Positions 1 through 11,672 are shown, numbered from the stretch's first letter. The stretch: 64,000 nt of DNA from an uncultured Methanomicrobiales archaeon (GCA_903832665.1 CAILCG010000020.1:1-64000), one strand, 5' to 3'. Notes: a model not told the origin generated them from the letters alone. Made by a program: numbers and translations.

Positions 1-1051
1 ATATATATTTCGTTTCATCGTTTGCTGGTGCATTCTTTGCGAGTATAGCGTACTTCTGTGCAAGTTCTGGTGCCATTCCAAAAGTACCACTCCAATAGTG
101 TATATTTTTACTCCGGCTTATATCGCCAGTTATAACATTATCAAATACATTATCGTTGATTATGTCGATACACCAATCTGTTGGCTTTAATTCTGGGTGT
201 ATCACACGGCATTTCTCTTCTGTTGTTGGGAGATATTACCAGGTGTCTGGATCCATTGCGTGACTGGCAGCAATATTCCGAAATTTTTGTGTGATGGTTT
301 TGTTTATGTTCATTGCATAAAGAATCAAGTTTTTATGGCCGTCATTTCCCCACCGACTGCTCCGATCTTTACGAAATTTATTGCGGTGGTATATTTTGTC
401 ATAGTATAGTTGACCAGCCGCACCCATTATTATATCAATTCTCTCTAATTCGCGTATTTCACCCGTTGTGAGTCGCCATTCGGGTATACCATTTGCATCG
501 AGGATCGTGGTTTTGTCAATGGTAGGAACTTCGTTAAAACTATCCTCTCCGATGTTGGGGACTATGTCGGAATAATAATGGTATGCTTCAGCTAACTCGG
601 GTTCGAGTTTATTTTCAAGTTTTATTAGTTGGGTATCTATTGAAGTATCAGAAGAGGACCTAACACCTGCTGCTTTTGTTTTATCAAAATAGACCGTTGT
701 TACAGGGTATGTTGTATTTTTCTTTTTGTATAACGATTCTACACGTTTTACAGGATATTTCTTCCAAGTCGCGTTGAGATAGTTGATCATATCTTGCTTG
801 TATGTTGGTTGGGCAGGATTCGCCTCAATCTCCGTGCGTATCCTATAGCGCATATTCTCTTGCTGTTCCTCTGTACATAGAAGAAAATGGTCATTATATG
901 CCGTCGCATTTTCAATCTCGGATGATACAACCAACAGATGTGGTCCATCATGTTCAAAGTCTTCTGGATCCAAGTTTGTAGGCTCAGCCACGACGATGGT
1001 AGTGCAGGTTATACATAAAGCTAGTAATATAAAAACGAGTAATAATTTCAT
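1..1051 (-). pseudogene. Secreted hypothetical protein, interrupted by one in-frame stop, running off the window
   Basis: The reading frame starts at the ATG at 1051 with a clear signal peptide (MKLLLVFILLALCITCTTIVVAE) and gives 271 residues to a TAA at about 236-238. Reading on in the same frame there is no further stop to base 1; the continuation begins YLPTTEEKCRVIHPELK and has normal, polar, protein-like composition. The gene is therefore probably one longer exported protein with a single nonsense lesion, or a sequence error. I recognise no family. It is rich in Lys, Asn, Tyr and Ile and sits in visibly AT-rich DNA, unlike the GC-rich genes that follow, which suggests horizontal acquisition. 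Its start lies just past the truncated end of the MFS gene. Confidence 0.6.
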
Positions 1052-2298
1052 AGTGAAGTAACCGCCTTGATGTTATTAGGTTAAACATAATTTCGTTGTA
1101 GATAAATTTTAGGCTTACCCAGCGAATTTCCGAGCCTAACGACGCGATCGCATTGACCAGGGCCACACCGGAAGCCCGAAGCCCGGATGATATTGATTCC
1201 ACAATGAGTACAAAGAACGGGGCATATGCGGCATACGAAGCCGCGATCGCGCCCGACAGGAGAATAAAACCGGTAAGGGCATTGTGGGGAATCGACAAGA
1301 GGATCAAACTGATCGCGGCAAGCGTCAGGGGGACGGCCACATGCCATCTTCGTTCAGCAAGCTGGTCGGAACGTCGCGCCCAGGCATACATTACCACAAC
1401 GGAAAGGGCATAGGGGATCATCACCAGGAGGCCCGTATCCACTATCGAACCAGAGAGCCCGGATGAATTCACGATCTGGGGCATCCAGATGAGCAGACTC
1501 GTGAGGAAGAGCCCGACAAGAAAGCCGGTGAGACATATCAGGGGGATCCCGGGGGTGGAGATGAGCTGCCGGAGGGGAATTTTCCGCGGGGTCTCGTTCT
1601 GTACCCGGGATTCGTCAAGCCGGGACGTAAGCCACGTACGCTCAGGGCCGGAAAGCCAGGCTGCATTCTTCGGAGAATCCTGGAGGTACCACAGGATTGC
1701 AAGCCCGAAGAGGATCGCAGGGACCCCTTCAAGCACGAAAAGCCAGCGCCACGAAGCAAGACCGGCCCATGCAGAATGGGAAAGAATGAATGAGGATACG
1801 GGGGATGCGATCACCATCGAGAGGGGTATGGCGACAAAGAAGACAGAGAACGCCTGCGAGATCCGGTTTTTCCGGAACCAGAACGTGAGGTACAGCATGA
1901 TGCCGGGCGTGAACCCTGCTTCCGCGGCCCCCAGAAGAAAGCGGAGGATTGCCAGCTGAACTGGCGTCTGGACGAGCGCGATGAGGAGCGTGATGATCCC
2001 CCAGCTGACCATGATCCGGCAGAGCCAGATCCGGGCTCCCGTCCGGACAAGGATCTGGTTGCTCGGCACCTCAAAGATTACATAACTGATAAAAAATATT
2101 CCGGAGATGAACCCGAAAAAGGCGGGATCGATACCAAGATCCGCGTTCATGGTCAGCGCTGCGTAACCAATATTGACCCGGTCGATGATGCAGATCACGA
2201 GCAGGATGACCACGAACGGGATGATGTGCCACCAGACTTTCCGGTCAAGAGCAGGCTCATCAATATTTCCCTTGGGGGGGTTCCTTCACAACAGTCAT
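984..2298 (-). pseudogene. MFS transporter (anion/sugar-acid permease type), both ends damaged
   Basis: This is a major facilitator protein of the anion:cation symporter type, closely resembling the intact transporter at 26536-27804 (shared IDRVN, GFISGIFFISYV, ASWRWLFVLEG and ALVNA motifs). The match stops at ALVNAIASLGSE (about base 1130). The remaining residues down to 984 come from AT-rich DNA, so the last membrane helix is lost. At the 5' end the natural N-terminus (MTVVKEPP from the ATG at 2298, then KGNIDEPALDRKVWWH) is split by a one-base shift at a run of seven C on the coding strand (2274-2280). Without that shift the only in-frame starts are ATT or the GTG at 2213. Substrate unknown. 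Probably non-functional. Confidence 0.75.
1109..1139. repeat. Inverted repeat at the MFS / AT-rich junction
   Basis: TTAGGCT (1109-1115) and AGCCTAA (1133-1139) form a 7-bp inverted repeat with a 17-base spacer. It sits exactly where homology to MFS transporters ends and AT-rich sequence begins. It could be the trace of an insertion end, or chance. Confidence 0.4.
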
Positions 2299-2621
2299 CG
2301 CTCGGGGCTGGCATGAGATTTGACTCCTAAGTTCATCTCACGGGAAAAAATGAGGAAACGAGCAATGGAGCTTTTCGTTTCCCGGTCCCTCCCGCCAAAT
2401 GATAGTTATGCTGTGTTTATTTCCGGACATAAAAGCTCTGCTTTTTGTGTTTCAGGTATGATACAGCAGTTCTATGAGCACCACGGAATCATTCCATTGT
2501 CCGCGTATGACTGGCGGATAGTGGGAAACAACGGGACGAAAGAGCAATCGCGTGCGTTCCTAACCCCGTGCGACAATGGTTACGGTATATTTTTTGCCCG
2601 GCGAATCCTTTCTGCTATTTC
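2299..2621. other. Intergenic region, no supported gene
   Basis: This gap lies between the divergent MFS and lipoprotein genes. A 101-residue open frame on the plus strand (2320-2625) has no recognisable family and overlaps the lipoprotein start, so I do not call it. Promoters for both neighbours must lie here, but no clear TATA box stands out. Confidence 0.5.
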
Positions 2622-3371
2622 ATGAAAGCAGGAACCTGTATGGTTATTATGCTCATCATCTGCCTCCTTGTGTGCGGGTGCACCGGCGAAAAGCCGGCAT
2701 TGTCCGAAACCAAAAACCCGGCCTTTGAAACCCAGGCGATCCCGGTTAACGCCTCACCTTCCGCGGTTTCTATCCCCGCCTCACTGTCCGATCGCCACCC
2801 GGGTACTACGATCTTCACCGGTCCCGGGGTGATCGTGGTGTCATTCCAGGCAAAAGGCCCCCAGGATATGCATATCGCGCTCCACTCCCGGACTTCTTCC
2901 CGGTACAGCACACCCTCGGCAATCTCCATGACCGGCCCGTACAATGGCTCGGTCGCATTCAGGATCCCAAGACAGGACGAATTCAACCTGAACATTACGG
3001 ACGGGGGAAACTGAACTGCTGACGTCTCCTCCCTTACTGCAGAGAGCCCACAGAAAGTGCCGCTGGACTTCTCGGGTACGGGGACGACCGTGACCCCGGT
3101 CTTTTACCTGGAAAAAGGGCAGTATATTTTCAAGCGGAATGTGACCGGGGGATCAGCCCCCTGGTCGTTCCTCTACTATGGAAACGGCACAACCCTCATG
3201 GACCAGAAAAATTCGTATGTCCAGCCCGGTTTTGGTGCAAATACTTCCGACACATTCAGGACCATTACCATCCCGGAGTCCGGGAACTATTTCCTGCAGG
3301 TCTTTTCAGACAGGAACCCGAACCCCTGGTCAGTATACATCGACAAGCTGGCAGAAATTCCCCTCACCTGA
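2622..3371 (+). pseudogene. Predicted lipoprotein with one in-frame TGA
   Basis: The ATG at 2622 begins a lipoprotein signal (hydrophobic stretch, then LLVCGC with the lipid-attachment Cys). The frame stops at TGA 3012-3014 after DGGN, then continues without a shift as TADVSSLTAES to a stop at 3371. The second half (VPLDFSGTGTT, YIFKRNVTGGS, NYFLQVFSD) is a beta-rich domain of the kind found in secreted archaeal proteins, and a TGG-to-TGA change would restore GNWTADV. Intact length would be about 249 residues. Function unknown; it presumably sits on the outer face of the membrane. Either a nonsense mutation or a base-call error. Confidence 0.65.
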
Positions 3372-3698
3372 GTTCTCCTGACAGTCAACACTTTACCCAG
3401 GGACTAGTAGCCGCATCTGAAAGGTTATACCGGAAACAATCAACAATCTTTTTTCTCAACCCGTCTCCTGGCCATTTCCGGCCGGATTTTGTATAGATTC
3501 ACCGTCACGATGCGCCACCCGGGGATGTTTCAGAAGATTCTCATTTCTCAGCGCACCTCCGCAGGTCAAGGACTATAGGACTGCACCCCTCTTGAAAAAG
3601 GCTGGATCCATTGTCAGTTTGGCAAACTATTTGACGAGAGGAGGTACTATTACGAGTATCGGACAGTAATTTTCGATCATTAAAAAAACACCACCATC

Positions 3699-6290
3699 AT
3701 GAACTTCAATAATTTCACCATCAAATCCCAGGAAGCCGTGGAGAAGGCAACGGAAATTGCCACGGCCCACCAGAACCAGGCGATCGAGACCTCGCATCTC
3801 CTCAGGGGGATGCTGATGGTTGATGAGAACGTGATCCCGTATCTCCTCAAAAAACTTAATGTGAACCTGGATCTCTTCATCCCGGAACTTGACCGGATGC
3901 TTGATTCCCTCCCCCAGGTGACCGGCGGGGATCATTTCCTCTCGAACGAAGCCACCAAAGCCCTGCAGAATGCCATAGCCTCATCCCAGGAATCCAAGGA
4001 CGAATTTGTATCGCTGGAACATCTCCTCCTGGGAATTCTTTCGGCAAATGACAAAACTTCGCGCCTCTTAAAAGGGCACGGGGTCCGGGAGAAAGAGTTG
4101 AAGACCGCGATCAGCCAGTTGAGAAAAGGTGCAACCGTGAACAACCAGAACGCAGAAGAGACCTACAATTCCCTGGAAAAATATGCCCGTAACTTAAACG
4201 ATCTTGCCCGAACCGGAAAACTCGATCCCGTCATTGGGCGGGACGATGAGATCCGCCGGGTCCTGCAGATCCTTTCCCGGAGGACGAAGAACAACCCGAT
4301 CCTCATTGGGGAACCCGGGGTGGGAAAGACCGCGATCGCCGAAGGTCTCGCCCACCGTATCATTGACAGCGATGTACCGGAGAACCTGAAGAACAAGCAG
4401 ATCTTTTCTCTCGATATGGGGGCGCTTATCGCGGGGGCGAAGTTCAAGGGAGAGTTCGAGGAACGACTCAAAAGCGTAGTTAAGGAAGTGATCGCTGCCG
4501 AGGGGGAAATTGTCCTTTTCATCGACGAGATCCATACCCTGGTCGGGGCCGGCGCCAGCGAAGGGGCGATGGATGCCGCCAATATTCTCAAGCCCGCCCT
4601 CTCCCGGGGAGAACTGCATGTCATCGGTGCAACAACATTAAAAGAGTTCCAGAAATATTTCGAGAAGGACAAGGCACTCGAGCGCAGGTTCCAGCCGGTG
4701 CTGGTCAATGAACCCGATACGCTGGATGCGATCTCGATCCTTCGCGGCATCAAGGAGAAGTACGAGACTCATCATCATGTCCGGATCAAGGACGAAGCGA
4801 TCATTGCGGCCGTTGAACTCTCGCAGCGCTATATCTCCGACCGGTTCCTCCCCGACAAGGCGATCGACCTGATCGATGAGGCTGCCTCGAAACTCCGGCT
4901 CGAGATCAACTCGAAACCGGCCGAACTCGATACGATCGAGCGCAAGATCCAGCAGATGGAGATCGAACGCGAAGCGATCAAGCGCGAGAAAGACCAGGGC
5001 AAGCTCAAGGGCCTCAGCGAGGTGATCGCGAACCTGACCGAGGAACGCAACCGGCTCAAGGCGAAGTGGCAGTCAGAGAAGGAGCTGGTTGACCAGATAC
5101 AGGCCCGGAAGAATGAGATCGAGGACCTGAAGTTCGAGGCCGAAGGTGCACTTCGTAATGGCGATCTCGGCAAGGTGGCAGAGATCCGGTACGGCCGCAT
5201 CCCCGCAACCGAGAAGCTCATCGAGGAACTCAAGGGAAAACTGACCGTGCTCCAGAAGGACTCGGCGATGGTGAACGAGGAGGTGGATGCCGAAGAGATT
5301 GCCGCCGTTGTCTCGCGCTGGACCGGCATTCCCGTCAGCCGGATGCTGCAGAGCGAGAAACAGAAACTCCTGACCCTCGAATCCGAACTTCACAAGCGGG
5401 TCGTGGGGCAGGAGGAAGCCATCGGGGCGGTTGCAGATGCGATCCGCCGGAGCCGTGCCGGGCTACAGGATACCAAACGCCCGATCGGATCGTTCATCTT
5501 CCTCGGGACAACCGGCGTAGGAAAGACCGAACTGGCAAAGGCGCTCGCGGAATTTCTCTTCAACAACGAGAACAGCATGGTGCGGATCGATATGTCGGAG
5601 TACCAGGAGCGCCATACCGTCTCGCGGCTGGTCGGGGCCCCTCCGGGGTACGTGGGCTATGAAGAGAGCGGCCAGCTGACAGAAGCCGTGAGGAGAAAAC
5701 CCTACTCGGTGGTGCTCCTGGACGAGATCGAGAAGGCTCACCCGGATGTCTTCAACATCCTGCTGCAGGTGCTGGATGACGGCCGCCTTACCGACAACAA
5801 GGGACGGACAGTGGATTTCAAGAATACCATCATCATCATGACATCCAACATCGGGTCGCATCTCATCCAGGAGAACCTGGAACATGTCACCGACAAGACC
5901 CGCGACGAGGTGTTCGATCGCACTCGCGAGCAGGTCCTGGATCTGCTGAAAAAGACGCTGCATCCCGAGTTCCTCAACCGGATCGATGAGATCATTATGT
6001 TCCGGCCGCTCACACAGGATGAGATCCACGATGTGGTGGAGCTCCAGCTGGACAATGTCGAGAAGATGCTCGGGAAGACCGATATCCGGCTCCGGGCCAC
6101 GAAGAAGGCGATCGAATTCATCGCCACGCAGGGCTTCGACCCGCAGTTCGGTGCACGACCGATCAAACGGGTGATCCAGAAGATGCTCCTCAATGAACTC
6201 TCGAAGATGATCCTCGAAGGGACGGTCAACAAAGAGAAGGAGATCGTTATTGATGAGAAAGGCGGGAAGCTGACGTTCTCCAATACCTGA
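3699..6290 (+). CDS. clpB: ATP-dependent disaggregase ClpB
   Basis: This is an 863-residue Hsp100 chaperone that pulls apart protein aggregates using ATP. Domains in order: Clp N-domain repeats (about 1-145), AAA module 1 with Walker [10 protein letters not shown] (about 204-212) and Walker [11 protein letters not shown], the long coiled-coil middle domain characteristic of ClpB and absent from ClpA (about 405-525), then AAA module 2 with Walker [10 protein letters not shown] (about 603-611), sensor motif NRIDEI and the C-terminal D2 small domain. The length matches bacterial ClpB. ClpB is patchy in archaea and usually thought to be acquired from bacteria. No DnaK/DnaJ/GrpE genes are nearby. 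The ATG at 3699 gives the family N-terminus ([13 protein letters not shown]). Confidence 0.97.
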   Translation: MNFNNFTIKSQEAVEKATEIATAHQNQAIETSHLLRGMLMVDENVIPYLLKKLNVNLDLFIPELDRMLDSLPQVTGGDHFLSNEATKALQNAIASSQESKDEFVSLEHLLLGILSANDKTSRLLKGHGVREKELKTAISQLRKGATVNNQNAEETYNSLEKYARNLNDLARTGKLDPVIGRDDEIRRVLQILSRRTKNNPILIGEPGVGKTAIAEGLAHRIIDSDVPENLKNKQIFSLDMGALIAGAKFKGEFEERLKSVVKEVIAAEGEIVLFIDEIHTLVGAGASEGAMDAANILKPALSRGELHVIGATTLKEFQKYFEKDKALERRFQPVLVNEPDTLDAISILRGIKEKYETHHHVRIKDEAIIAAVELSQRYISDRFLPDKAIDLIDEAASKLRLEINSKPAELDTIERKIQQMEIEREAIKREKDQGKLKGLSEVIANLTEERNRLKAKWQSEKELVDQIQARKNEIEDLKFEAEGALRNGDLGKVAEIRYGRIPATEKLIEELKGKLTVLQKDSAMVNEEVDAEEIAAVVSRWTGIPVSRMLQSEKQKLLTLESELHKRVVGQEEAIGAVADAIRRSRAGLQDTKRPIGSFIFLGTTGVGKTELAKALAEFLFNNENSMVRIDMSEYQERHTVSRLVGAPPGYVGYEESGQLTEAVRRKPYSVVLLDEIEKAHPDVFNILLQVLDDGRLTDNKGRTVDFKNTIIIMTSNIGSHLIQENLEHVTDKTRDEVFDRTREQVLDLLKKTLHPEFLNRIDEIIMFRPLTQDEIHDVVELQLDNVEKMLGKTDIRLRATKKAIEFIATQGFDPQFGARPIKRVIQKMLLNELSKMILEGTVNKEKEIVIDEKGGKLTFSNT

Positions 6291-6431
6291 TCGTGACTAT
6301 GCAGAGAGAACGATCTTATCGCAACCCGGGAAATATTAAAAAAACCTCCAACGATTCCCGTTCTCATTTTTTGAGAGATCCCGAAATATTGAAGATATTC
6401 TTCCCCAGTATTACGCGGCAGAGGAAACCTG

Positions 6432-6662
6432 ATGACACACGTTGACGAATCTGTCGCGAATCTCGATATCTGTGGGAGGTTCTGCGGCACCTGCCCGACC
6501 TATGCAGCCAATCACCTGAAGAGCGGAGAACCCAACCGGCTCTTCTGCGCCCGGGGCAAATCCGGAAAATCTGTGGATGCCGAAACGAAAGACTGCAACT
6601 GCCCGAAGTGTGGCGTGCATTCGCGGTATAAGCTGACCGGTGATTTCTATTGCGTGAAATGA
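6432..6662 (+). CDS. DUF2769 cysteine-rich protein
   Basis: A 76-residue protein with two Cys clusters: CGRFCGTCPTY near residue 14 and CNCPKCGVH near residue 56, plus single cysteines around FCARG and FYC. This arrangement (CxxC-TCPTY, then FCARGKS, then CNCPKC, ending FYC) matches the DUF2769 family common in methanogens. The spacing suggests metal or Fe-S binding, but function is unknown. It stands alone about 140 bases after clpB. Confidence 0.75.
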   Translation: MTHVDESVANLDICGRFCGTCPTYAANHLKSGEPNRLFCARGKSGKSVDAETKDCNCPKCGVHSRYKLTGDFYCVK

Positions 6663-6859
6663 GTGTGATCGTAAAACCAGGATGGGAGCCCGGCGAGACT
6701 CATTTTTTGACGTGATTCCTTCGGCAGTATACGAGGCGTGGCATTGGAGATTGCCAAAGGGCATTTACCTATCAGGAGATGCGATAATCCCGATCAGTGA
6801 GGACCCGGACAGAAAAAATGTACTCACCGGTACCTCATGCCCGTTGAGTAAAAAGGGAT

Positions 6860-7282
6860 TTAGAAATCATCATCGGCTATGGGAGGGACCAGCTCCTCGA
6901 CTTCGGGCTGGAGAAGCAGCAGTGCCTCGCGCACCTTCTCCCGGATTGTAGTATTTTTCGAGTCCTGCATGGTATCAAGGCACGCAACTACCCCTTCGCT
7001 TTTGAGATCTTCTTCATGACCGGTCGCTGCGATCGCAATGATGATCTCCAGGGCTGAAAGCACGATATGCAGATTCTTCTCCCCAAGCAGGTTCCTGATG
7101 ATCTCGATCCCGCCCTGCTGTATAAGTTCGTTGGGCCTCCAGTCATCGTCTTCAGTGCTCACGGCCAGGGCTTCTATCGCAGTCTCTTTGCCCTGCTTTC
7201 CCGTTCCCGAGAGACGGGCAAGCAGGTCCTCCATCAGTTCCACCTTTATCTTCAGGTCTTCGGTCACTCGTTCTCCTTTCAT
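6860..7282 (-). CDS. ARM/HEAT-repeat protein, function unknown
   Basis: A 140-residue acidic, helix-rich cytoplasmic protein with no signal peptide. Two or three armadillo-like units can be seen: NELIQQGGIEIIRNLL, then NLHIVLSALEIIIAIAATG, then VVACLDTMQDSKNTTIREKV. Such folds act as protein-binding scaffolds; the partner is unknown. It is transcribed divergently from the DUF47/Pit pair, sharing a 200-base upstream region. It ends VPPIADDDF at 6860. Confidence 0.7.
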   Translation of the reverse strand: MKGERVTEDLKIKVELMEDLLARLSGTGKQGKETAIEALAVSTEDDDWRPNELIQQGGIEIIRNLLGEKNLHIVLSALEIIIAIAATGHEEDLKSEGVVACLDTMQDSKNTTIREKVREALLLLQPEVEELVPPIADDDF

Positions 7283-7498
7283 GAGTCTTCTCCCGCGTAC
7301 AGCAAAACCGCGTCTGATTGATGATACTGCATCTCATGGGTGAAAAAATCTCTGATAGTACAAAAAATGGCACTTTTTTGCTATGCCTTGATTTTTCTAT
7401 GCCTTGTGGTGGGATTCGTGAGTGGCATCATACTACACAATGGGCTACCGATCCCATCCTTTTTTAAGATCCCCGCCAGAATACCAATCAGGATACCT

Positions 7499-8128
7499 AT
7501 GGGCTTAAGGGAATTTCTGCTTCCACAGGATACCGTTTTTTTTGATCTTTTCGAACAACAGGCTGCCCTGCTGGTCGGGAGCGCAGCAAAACTCATCTGC
7601 CTGTCAGAAAATTTTACCGATACCAAGGCGAAATACCGCGAGATCGAGCTCCTCGGGCAGCAGGCGGATCGGGTGACCTACGAGATCAAGAGAGAACTCT
7701 CAAAAGTATTCATCACTCCCTTTGAGCCAGAAGAGATATCGGGACTTGCGGTGGCGCTGGATGCGACCATGGTCTACATCGCGGGATCCGCTGAACGGAT
7801 GCTCTATTATGATACCCAGGAACCGGATGCCCACATGATCGCGCTTGCGAAGATGATCAGCCTGTCAGTGACCGAACTCCAGGAAGCCATACTCCGGATC
7901 CGGACCATGAAAGACCCGGAACGTATCGAGAAGCATTGTCTTGAGGTGAGCCAGGTACGGCATCTCGCCCATGACCTGCTCTCGGATGCGATCACCGAGA
8001 TGGTCCGGAGGGAGGATGCGATGCAGGTCATCAAGTCCAAGGATATCTATGAGCAGCTTGAACATGCAACCGGGCACTGCAAGGATGCCGCGGATGTACT
8101 CTCGAATATTGCGATCCGTCATGCCTGA
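7499..8128 (+). CDS. DUF47 (PhoU-like) accessory protein of phosphate transport
   Basis: The family N-terminus MGLREFLLPQDTVFFDLFEQQA begins at the ATG at 7499, preceded by AGGAT, giving 209 residues. An upstream GTG at 7340 would add a hydrophobic segment that the family lacks, so I reject it. DUF47 proteins are helical bundles related to PhoU and nearly always pair with Pit transporters, as here (Pit begins 35 bases downstream), where they are thought to regulate or assemble the transporter. No key region is missing. Confidence 0.88.
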   Translation: MGLREFLLPQDTVFFDLFEQQAALLVGSAAKLICLSENFTDTKAKYREIELLGQQADRVTYEIKRELSKVFITPFEPEEISGLAVALDATMVYIAGSAERMLYYDTQEPDAHMIALAKMISLSVTELQEAILRIRTMKDPERIEKHCLEVSQVRHLAHDLLSDAITEMVRREDAMQVIKSKDIYEQLEHATGHCKDAADVLSNIAIRHA

Positions 8129-8162
8129 AAGCGCCGGATTTTCCGGGTGCCGGGAGGATTGA

Positions 8163-9172
8163 ATGCTCCTGCCTCCGGAAATCCTTATTGCAGTCATCAT
8201 CCTCATTGCCCTGGTCTTTGATTTTACCAACGGGTTCAATGATGCGGCAAATGCCATATCGACAGTCATCTCCACAAAAGTCCTCACCCCGCGAAAGGCG
8301 GTGATCTTTGCCGCATTCTTTAATTTCATTGCTGCCTTTGTGATGGGCGTTGCCGTCGCGTCAACAATGACCCATATCGTCAACCTGGACCGGGTCGCAG
8401 CCGCCATGATCCCCTACATCATCCTGGGGGCCCTGCTGGCAGCGATTGCCTGGAACATCATCACCTGGAAGATTGCCCTTCCCACCTCATCGTCGCATGC
8501 CCTCATCGGGGGCCTCGTAGGAGCGGGAATCTCCGCAGCGGGTGTCGCAGTGATACACTGGGAGACTATCGCACTGACCATCCTCTTCATGGTCGTGTCG
8601 GCAATTGTCGGCCTCATCATGGGATACCTGTTCATGGTCCTTCTCCTCCGCACCGTCCGGGGAGCCCCTAAGGCAAAGGCGGATTTCCATTTCAAGAAAC
8701 TCCAGCTCTGTTCAGCGGCACTATTCAGCTTCTCCCATGGTTCGAACGATGCCCAGAAGACGATGGGCATCATTGTGCCGCTGCTCTTTTCCATAGGCTA
8801 TTTCGGGGCATCTGTGGATCCGAATAACCTGCCGGTCCCGGTATGGGTGATCCTGGCCTGCTATTGTGCGATCTCGCTGGGCACCCTCTCGGGCGGAATG
8901 CGCATTGTCAAGACCATGGGATACAAGATCATGAAGGTACGGCCGGTCCATGGGTTTGCCGCCGAAACGGCGAGTGCTGTGACCATCATCGGCGCATCGC
9001 TGGGAGGCATCCCGGTCAGTACCACCCAGGTGATCAGCTCCGCGATCATGGGTGTTGGGTCCCGAGCGGGGTACACAATGTCGGCTGGGGTGTCGGGAAA
9101 CGGATCCTCTGGGCATGGGTCCTGACCATTCCCATCAGCGCGGGTCTCGGGTTGATCAGCCTGTTCATGTAA
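8163..9172 (+). CDS. pit: Inorganic phosphate transporter, Pit/PHO4 family, frameshifted near the C-terminus
   Basis: A low-affinity phosphate permease with the signature repeated in both halves: DFTNGFNDAANA near residue 20 and FSHGSNDAQKTMG near residue 195, with about ten membrane helices. The frame as given stops at 9125, but the correct C-terminus (GVHNVGWGVGKRILWAWV through GLISLFM) lies in the next frame to 9172. One extra G in the run GGGG at 9068-9071 would restore GVGSRAGVHNVG. The loss affects the last of the conserved helices. Operon with DUF47. Called as one gene carrying a one-base deletion or sequence error. Confidence 0.85.
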
Positions 9173-9888
9173 TGGGGAGGATCGGATACCGGCCCCGGAT
9201 TATTTCATGCTTATCTGCCGGGATTACCCGGAGATTTTTTTTAGTGCCGTACTTCCATGCTTCAGATCCAACCACGAAGCTAATCACACGAAGGGATCAA
9301 AACAGGAATTTTTAAAACGGAGCAGTCTTTGCCCTTAAGGGTATCATTCTGCGGTTCTCGTCCGGCAGGTCAGAGAAGGGAGATCCATTTTTATCGATCC
9401 ATGGGTCGGAAACCCTCCGGGAGAGATTCTTGTTTTTATTCCCGCTAAATTCAGCGTGCGGTTTTTGATCCAATGAACGGGATAGTGAGCAAAAAAGATT
9501 ACCGGAAAAGAGGAGAGGTGGTTTTACCATCCGGTGAAAGGGCACCACCATTTTCCATAGGAAGGGCAGTCGACCCTGTCACACAATGCGTTCGTGACGA
9601 CTTGACCTGTTGAAGACGTTCCCATGCCTGACGCCGCTGAATCGCCGCTGGGGACCCTTTAGTGGCAGCGGAGTTTATCGTATCCGGGGGGTATGGGGGT
9701 CTCAACCTCATCAACATTTATGAAGAATATAATTTTTACGGGAAATCCTCGCGGGGAATTGAGGAGGCGCTCTTTGAGATTCACACAATTCGTCCTTCCG
9801 CTCCAGTCGCCCAGGCATCACCATTTAGCGAGCTCCAAAATCCCGCCGGGTATATCGCTTGCCGGGTGTCAGGAATCTTATCCGGCAA
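9173..9888. other. Noncoding gap
   Basis: About 700 bases between the converging pit and ABC-exporter genes. Only short, compositionally random open frames are present. A TTTTTTTTAG tract near 9235 may terminate pit transcription. I see no RNA gene or repeat here. Confidence 0.5.
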
Positions 9889-11621
9889 TCAGGGTTCCTC
9901 ACCCGATTCACAAAATGGCCCACTTTCTTTAGCCAGATGCACAATCGTGCTGCCTTCCTCAATGTCGGCCGGGTTGTGGGTCACGATGATCACGGTCTTG
10001 TCGGGCAGCTGCCGTATCACCAGGTAAATGGATCGTTTGGATTCGTCATCAATGGAGCGGGTGAATTCGTCAAAGACGATCACGGGCGAATCCCGCAGGA
10101 GGACCCGCGCCAGGGCAATCTTCTGCATCTCACCGCTGGAGAGATTATGGCCGGACTTCCCCACGCAGGTATCATACTTCCCGGGAAGATTATGTATAAG
10201 CTCATCCAGACCGGCCTTGTGCGCCGCCAGGTACACCTCTTCCCGGGTTGCCGACAGGTTCCCGACCAGGATATTGTTGTAGATCGAACCGTCAAAGATC
10301 ACGGAATCGGAAAATATTATCGAGATGTACGACCGGAGATCGTCCAAGCGTACCGATGCAAGGTCCAGGCCATTAATCGTGATCCTGCCGGATTCCGGGG
10401 AATATAACCGGCAAAGATGTTTGAGCACGGTTGATTTCCCCGATCCGTTCTCGCCGGTCAGGTAATTGATCCCCCGGGTGAAATGTCCGTTGAAATCCCT
10501 GATGATGACCCGGTCGTCATACGAGAAAACGACATGCTCAAACCGGATATCACCAGCCCCATCCGGTGGCAGAGCTATGCTCCCCTCAGTACCGGGAGCA
10601 AGGTCCAGCACCTCGGCAACCCGGTCATAGGAGGCCTGGGAAGTCTTGTACGAAGTCCAGAGATCCGAGACCTGCAGGACCGGCGAGAGGAAGAGGCTGA
10701 CATACGCGATGAACGCAGTCAGCGTCCCGATCGTGATCGTTCCCTCCAGGACAGAGATGCTTCCCAGCGTCAGGATGAGGAGCGTGGGAACACTGTAGAT
10801 GAGCATGGTGACCGCCGCGCTCAGGAACGAGAGCCTGATGACCGAGACGGAGGTCTCCCGAAAGCGGAGGAACTGCCGGTCGTAATTTTTCTCCGCCCAG
10901 TTTTCCAACCCGAAGACCCGGATCAGGGAACCGTAGGGCAGGGTCTCCTTGAGATACGATTGTATGCCGGCATCCGCATCCAGGGCCGGCCTCTGGGCCG
11001 CCTTCATCCGCTTCACCAGGCTGAGGAAAAAACAAACAGCACTGCCGGCACGATTACAGCCACCGCAAGGGTCGCATCCATACTGATCATGATGCCAAGC
11101 GGCAGGCAGATGCCGAGGCTTATGACAAGAATCTGGGGGATGGTCCGGATGGCGGTCTGGACAACCGGGGTCATATTTCCCGTTACCCGGGACAACAGGT
11201 CACCGGTCCTGAACTTCTGCAGGGATGCATATTCCGCCCGCTGGATGTGGGCAAAGATGCGGGATGAAAAGTCACGGTACAGGTCGATATAGAGCGTTCC
11301 CCGGACCCGGGCAGAGAGGGAGTTTGAGAGAGCCGAGATGAAGAAGATCCCCGCCATGGCGAGAAGAAGCGGGGTGAGAAGGGACGTGTTCTTCCCGATG
11401 AGCACATCATCGATCAGCGACCGCATGATCAGCGGGCTGATGATGGCAAAGAGCGTCCCCGAGATACTCAGCAGGATGACTGTCAGGTAGGCAAACGGCC
11501 GGGCACGACAGATCTCAAAGAGGAACCGGTTGTACCCGTATCCCCCGCGTGGTGTCACATCGGCTGACGTTTTTTCTATGGCAGTCTCCGGATCGTTCGA
11601 GAGTATGCGTGCCGGGATCAA
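9889..11621 (-). CDS. ABC exporter, fused membrane and ATPase half-transporter, frameshifted
   Basis: The two open frames (11013-11621 and 9889-11016) make one half-transporter of about 577 residues. The N-terminal part holds the six-helix exporter domain (FAYLTVILLSISGTLF, then SRVTGNM). The C-terminal part is the nucleotide-binding domain with Walker A GENGSGKST, signature LSSGEMQKIALAR, Walker B VIVFDEF and H-loop VTHNPAD. The break lies at a run of six T on the coding strand (11027-11032); one more T would read VLFVFFLSLVKRMK. Such proteins dimerise and export lipids, peptides or drugs; the substrate cannot be told. Either a sequence error or a recent pseudogene. Confidence 0.85.
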
Positions 11622-11672
11622 AGAGATTGCCTTTTCATCCGGCCCGTATCGGGTTATTCCCTTGGTAAAAAG

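Noticed and set aside
2320-2625. 101-residue plus-strand frame before the lipoprotein
   Set aside because: No family, and the lipoprotein start with a clear signal peptide overlaps its end in a different frame.
3012-3014. TGA as selenocysteine in the lipoprotein
   Set aside because: No selenoprotein family, no visible SECIS-like structure, and a Trp codon fits the context.
7340-7498. N-terminal membrane extension of the DUF47 protein
   Set aside because: The family N-terminus starts exactly at the ATG at 7499 with AGGAT before it, and the extension has no ribosome-binding site.
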